Source: Bacteroides sp. ET71
Lineage (GTDB): Bacteria; Bacteroidota; Bacteroidia; Bacteroidales; Bacteroidaceae
Reading direction: 5' to 3'
DNA length: 64,000 nucleotides
NCBI RefSeq assembly: GCF_023336905.1
Contig: NZ_JAMBLS010000018.1
Span: 1 to 64,000, forward strand
Part shown: piece after piece, positions 61,877 to 64,000 of the stretch
Numbering within the stretch: the stretch's first letter is position 1
Layout of the letters: each line of letters starts with the position of its first letter
Notes under the pieces: model-generated
What the model was told of the DNA's origin: nothing
What the model saw: only the letters and a program-made list of their open reading frames with translations
Databases searched by the model: none
Translations under genes and position numbers: made by a program

Positions 61877-61904
61877 CGCTTTTTGCTGATGTTTCGTAAC
61901 TTTT

Positions 61905-62948
61905 TCAGCGAAAAATCTTTCTTTCGTTCAATGCTTGTTGGTAGCGGCGTGCGTTACGTAAATGTTCCGAATAGTTGGAGGCAAAGTTATGGCGACCCGA
62001 GAAATCTTCTTTGGCACACATGTACAGGTAGTTGTGGTGTGCATAGTTTAATACGGCGTCCAAACCCTCAGGCGTGGCAATGCGGATGGGGCCGGGAGGC
62101 AATCCGGTGTGCAGGTAAGTGTTGTAAGGTGAATTGATGGACAAGTCTGCATGGGTAACCCGTTGCCGTTCAAAGTCTCCCACGGCAAAGCGTACGGTGG
62201 GGTCGGCTTGTAGCGCCATTCCCCGGTGCAGCCGATTGATGTATAGTCCGGCCACGATTGGTTTCTCCTGACTGTCGTTGGTTTCCTCTTCCACAATAGA
62301 AGCCAGTGTCGCCACTTCGACGGGCGTCATTCCCAGCGCTTGCGCCTTGTCGCGGCGGTCTTTGTTCCAGAACCGTTCGTACTCTTTCTCCATGCGTTGT
62401 AGAAATTCTTCGGCGCTTATGTCCCAATATACTTCATACGTGTTGGGGATGAACAGAGCCGGTAAAGTCTGCCGGTTGTATCCCAAGACGGTTATGTGAG
62501 CGCTATCGACGAGGAGATTTGCCACATCGGCCGAATCTAGCATCAGTTGTCGACCGATGTTGCGTGACAGCCTGTCCAGTTGACGTACACTTCCTACGAC
62601 AAGGTTCATGGGCTCCTGGTAGCCCCGTAGCAGGCGGCTGAGAACGTGATAAATGCTTTCGCCCGTGCGTATGGCATAGCGGCCGGTATGTACGGATGTG
62701 TCATAGTGCCGGTAGCGTGCCATCCATCGAAGGCTGCCAATTACGGTGTGGCTGCATCCGGTTGTTGTCTCTATCTTGTTATATACGGAGTCTGCTGTGT
62801 CATCATTGTCAACATAAATGTAAGTTGTGTGCTGGGGGAAAAACTGTGGGGCAAACCACAAATAACCAACAGAGGCTGCCGCGATGCCTGCTGCCAGCAG
62901 CAAAGCGGCAATGAATAGGAGGAGTAATCGTTTCTTTTTCTTTTCCAT
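61905..62948 (-). CDS. mltG: Endolytic transglycosylase MltG (YceG)
   Basis: Inner-membrane lytic transglycosylase that cuts nascent glycan strands, 347 residues. One N-terminal membrane helix after a Lys tract (KKKKRLLLLFIAALLLAAGI). The YceG domain includes RTGESIYHVLSRLLRGYQEP, then ATLASIVEEETNDSQEKPIVAG with the catalytic Glu, LQADPTVRFA and SPYNTYLHTGLPPGPIRIAT, all strong family motifs. A TACCTTTG element (minus, 62953-62960) lies only 5 bases from the start codon. Confidence 0.95.
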   Translation of the reverse strand: MEKKKKRLLLLFIAALLLAAGIAAASVGYLWFAPQFFPQHTTYIYVDNDDTADSVYNKIETTTGCSHTVIGSLRWMARYRHYDTSVHTGRYAIRTGESIYHVLSRLLRGYQEPMNLVVGSVRQLDRLSRNIGRQLMLDSADVANLLVDSAHITVLGYNRQTLPALFIPNTYEVYWDISAEEFLQRMEKEYERFWNKDRRDKAQALGMTPVEVATLASIVEEETNDSQEKPIVAGLYINRLHRGMALQADPTVRFAVGDFERQRVTHADLSINSPYNTYLHTGLPPGPIRIATPEGLDAVLNYAHHNYLYMCAKEDFSGRHNFASNYSEHLRNARRYQQALNERKIFR

Positions 62949-62952
62949 GAGG

Positions 62953-62960
62953 CAAAGGTA
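62953..62960 (-). promoter_or_regulatory. -7 element of the mltG promoter, leaderless layout
   Basis: TACCTTTG on the minus strand; the expected transcription start (about 62946-62947) falls on the mltG start codon itself. Confidence 0.5.
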
Positions 62961-63110
62961 AGAAGAATCACTGATATATCGTTTCTTTCTTGGAAATATC
63001 AGCAGGAAGAGTGAAGCGTGCCTGCCTTCGCAGTAGCCGGGGCTCTTCCGTGCGATAGCTTTGCTCCTACCGAATCCAAGTCAGATAAGCCATACGCCCC
63101 GTCCAAATAG

Positions 63111-63138
63111 AAAAGGAGGCATGTTTCCATGCCTCCTT
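63111..63138 (-). terminator. Terminator of tRNA-Thr
   Basis: AAAGGAGGCATG (63111-63122) with CATGCCTCCTTT (63127-63138), a 12-base perfect stem with a 4-base loop; on the minus strand it follows the tRNA by 4 bases and ends in TTTT. Confidence 0.9.
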
Positions 63139-63142
63139 TCAG

Positions 63143-63215
<73 letters not shown>

Positions 63216-63242
63216 ATTTGCTATCGTTTCGCTTACGGGGTG

Positions 63243-63273
63243 CAAAGGTACGGCTTTATTTGGAACTACCAAA
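63243..63273 (-). promoter_or_regulatory. Canonical promoter of tRNA-Thr
   Basis: On the minus strand TTTG (plus 63270-63273), 19 bases, TACCTTTG (plus 63243-63250): a perfect consensus, 28 bases before the tRNA. Confidence 0.85.
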
Positions 63274-63390
63274 CAAAAGTGCGTTTTTTTTCTGCGTTCA
63301 GTGAACTTTCTTTTTGTTCATTGTGCTTTTCTTTGGGTAGAAACCTTGTTACTGTTGCCTTAGCAGCTTGATTTTCTTGTAACGGCAAAC

Positions 63391-63462
63391 AAAAAATCTG
63401 CCATACCCGGCAGGTTTGACAATGGCTTCTTTCCTGAAGGTCTGTCCTGTCCGGTATGGCAG
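63391..63462 (-). terminator. Terminator of dnaJ
   Basis: TCTGCCATACC (plus 63397-63407) with GGTATGGCAGA (63452-63462), inner CAGG/CCTG, followed on the minus strand by six U. Lies 46 bases after the dnaJ stop. Confidence 0.85.
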
Positions 63463-63508
63463 ATGCAAGATGTGTATGTACACCAATAAAAGAGACTACT
63501 ACAAGAGA

Positions 63509-64000
63509 TTATTCGAACAAGGTCTTGAACTTTCGGAAGATTTTTTCTTTGATGGAAGTGTTCGGCTTGAAGTTGTCCGACTTGTCCATTTCTTCCAAAG
63601 CTTTTTTCTCGTCTTTGTTCAGGGTTTCGGGCACGTAGATGCTGACATTTACCAACAGGTCGCCTGTGCCGTATCCGTTAACGCTGGGCAGGCCTTTGTT
63701 GCGCAGGCGGAGGACTTTGCCCGGCTGGGTGCCCGGTTCGATTTTTACTTTCACTCGTCCGTCGATGGTCGGGATTTCCACTGTCCCGCCCAAGGCTGCC
63801 GTGGGGAAGCTGAGCAGTAAGTTATATATCAGGTCATTCTCATCGCGGATAAGCTCTTTGTCGGCCTCCTCTTCTATGAGGATGAGCAAATCGCCTGGCA
63901 CGCCGTTATGTTTTCCGGCATTTCCTTTGCCGCTCATGGAGAGCTGCATGCCTTCGGATACGCCTTGGGGGATTTTGACGGTTACAACTTCTTCGCCGTA
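63509..64000 (-). CDS. dnaJ: Chaperone protein DnaJ, C-terminal part (cut by the window end)
   Basis: The last 163 codons of a Hsp40 co-chaperone running off the right edge. Visible are substrate-binding domain I/II segments: [40 protein letters not shown], and the second beta-domain with [20 protein letters not shown] and [20 protein letters not shown]. The tail ([20 protein letters not shown]) is a usual DnaJ end. The J-domain and zinc finger lie outside. A grpE gene is expected upstream, beyond the window. Confidence 0.93.
   Translation of the reverse strand, partial: YGEEVVTVKIPQGVSEGMQLSMSGKGNAGKHNGVPGDLLILIEEEADKELIRDENDLIYNLLLSFPTAALGGTVEIPTIDGRVKVKIEPGTQPGKVLRLRNKGLPSVNGYGTGDLLVNVSIYVPETLNKDEKKALEEMDKSDNFKPNTSIKEKIFRKFKTLFE

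Overview
The window is a chromosomal segment of a gut-type Bacteroidales bacterium, most likely Bacteroides or a close relative. The evidence is a complex I operon without nuoEFG, a MurF-alanine racemase fusion, Bacteroides-type promoters (TTTG, 19 bases, TAnnTTTG) instead of -35/-10 boxes, surface lipoproteins with an acidic stretch after the lipid cysteine, a SusC-like TonB receptor, and a Bacteroidales-1 type RNA next to rplT. No rRNA, insertion sequence, prophage or CRISPR array was found. The species cannot be fixed from sequence alone.

Layout. 1-8 kb: a lytic transglycosylase, an SDR oxidoreductase, a MaoC hydratase, a YgbA-type cysteine-rich protein, an M48 lipoprotein protease, a long RluA-type pseudouridine synthase and small envelope or unknown proteins. 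8-12 kb: a TonB-dependent receptor and a beta-helix surface lipoprotein. 12.3-22.3 kb: nuoA-B-CD-H-I-J-K-L-M-N on the minus strand, ending in a strong terminator. 22.4-25.7 kb: trkA and dxs. 26.2-34.5 kb (plus strand): GSCFA protein, murF-alr, tatA, tatC and a Dna2-like nuclease-helicase. 34.7-36.7 kb: a three-gene YtxH/holin-like membrane operon and a SPOR lipoprotein.

37-45.3 kb: a sulfur activation and transfer cluster of cysQ, an SLC13 permease, cysC, cysD, cysN, a sulfotransferase and a PCMD-like secreted protein. It imports sulfate, makes APS and PAPS, moves the sulfonate to an acceptor and removes the PAP by-product. No PAPS reductase is present, so this looks like a sulfonation pathway rather than sulfate assimilation. 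45.4-49.7 kb: an outer-membrane operon (two YjbH-like barrels, a DUF3869-like lipoprotein, an OmpA protein) behind a textbook promoter. 50-57.9 kb: an Rpn-type nuclease, ruvX, def, a TPR protein, thrS, infC, rpmI and rplT. 58.1-58.3 kb: the Bacteroidales-1 RNA. 58.3-64 kb (minus strand): paaK, iorB, iorA, mltG, tRNA-Thr and the 3' part of dnaJ.

The least explained material is non-coding. Many spacers hold tandem short palindromes or long imperfect inverted repeats. Their sequences are mostly unrelated but their architecture is the same, and four of the five spacers of the sulfonation cluster after the permease or a cys/sulfotransferase gene carry a long one.
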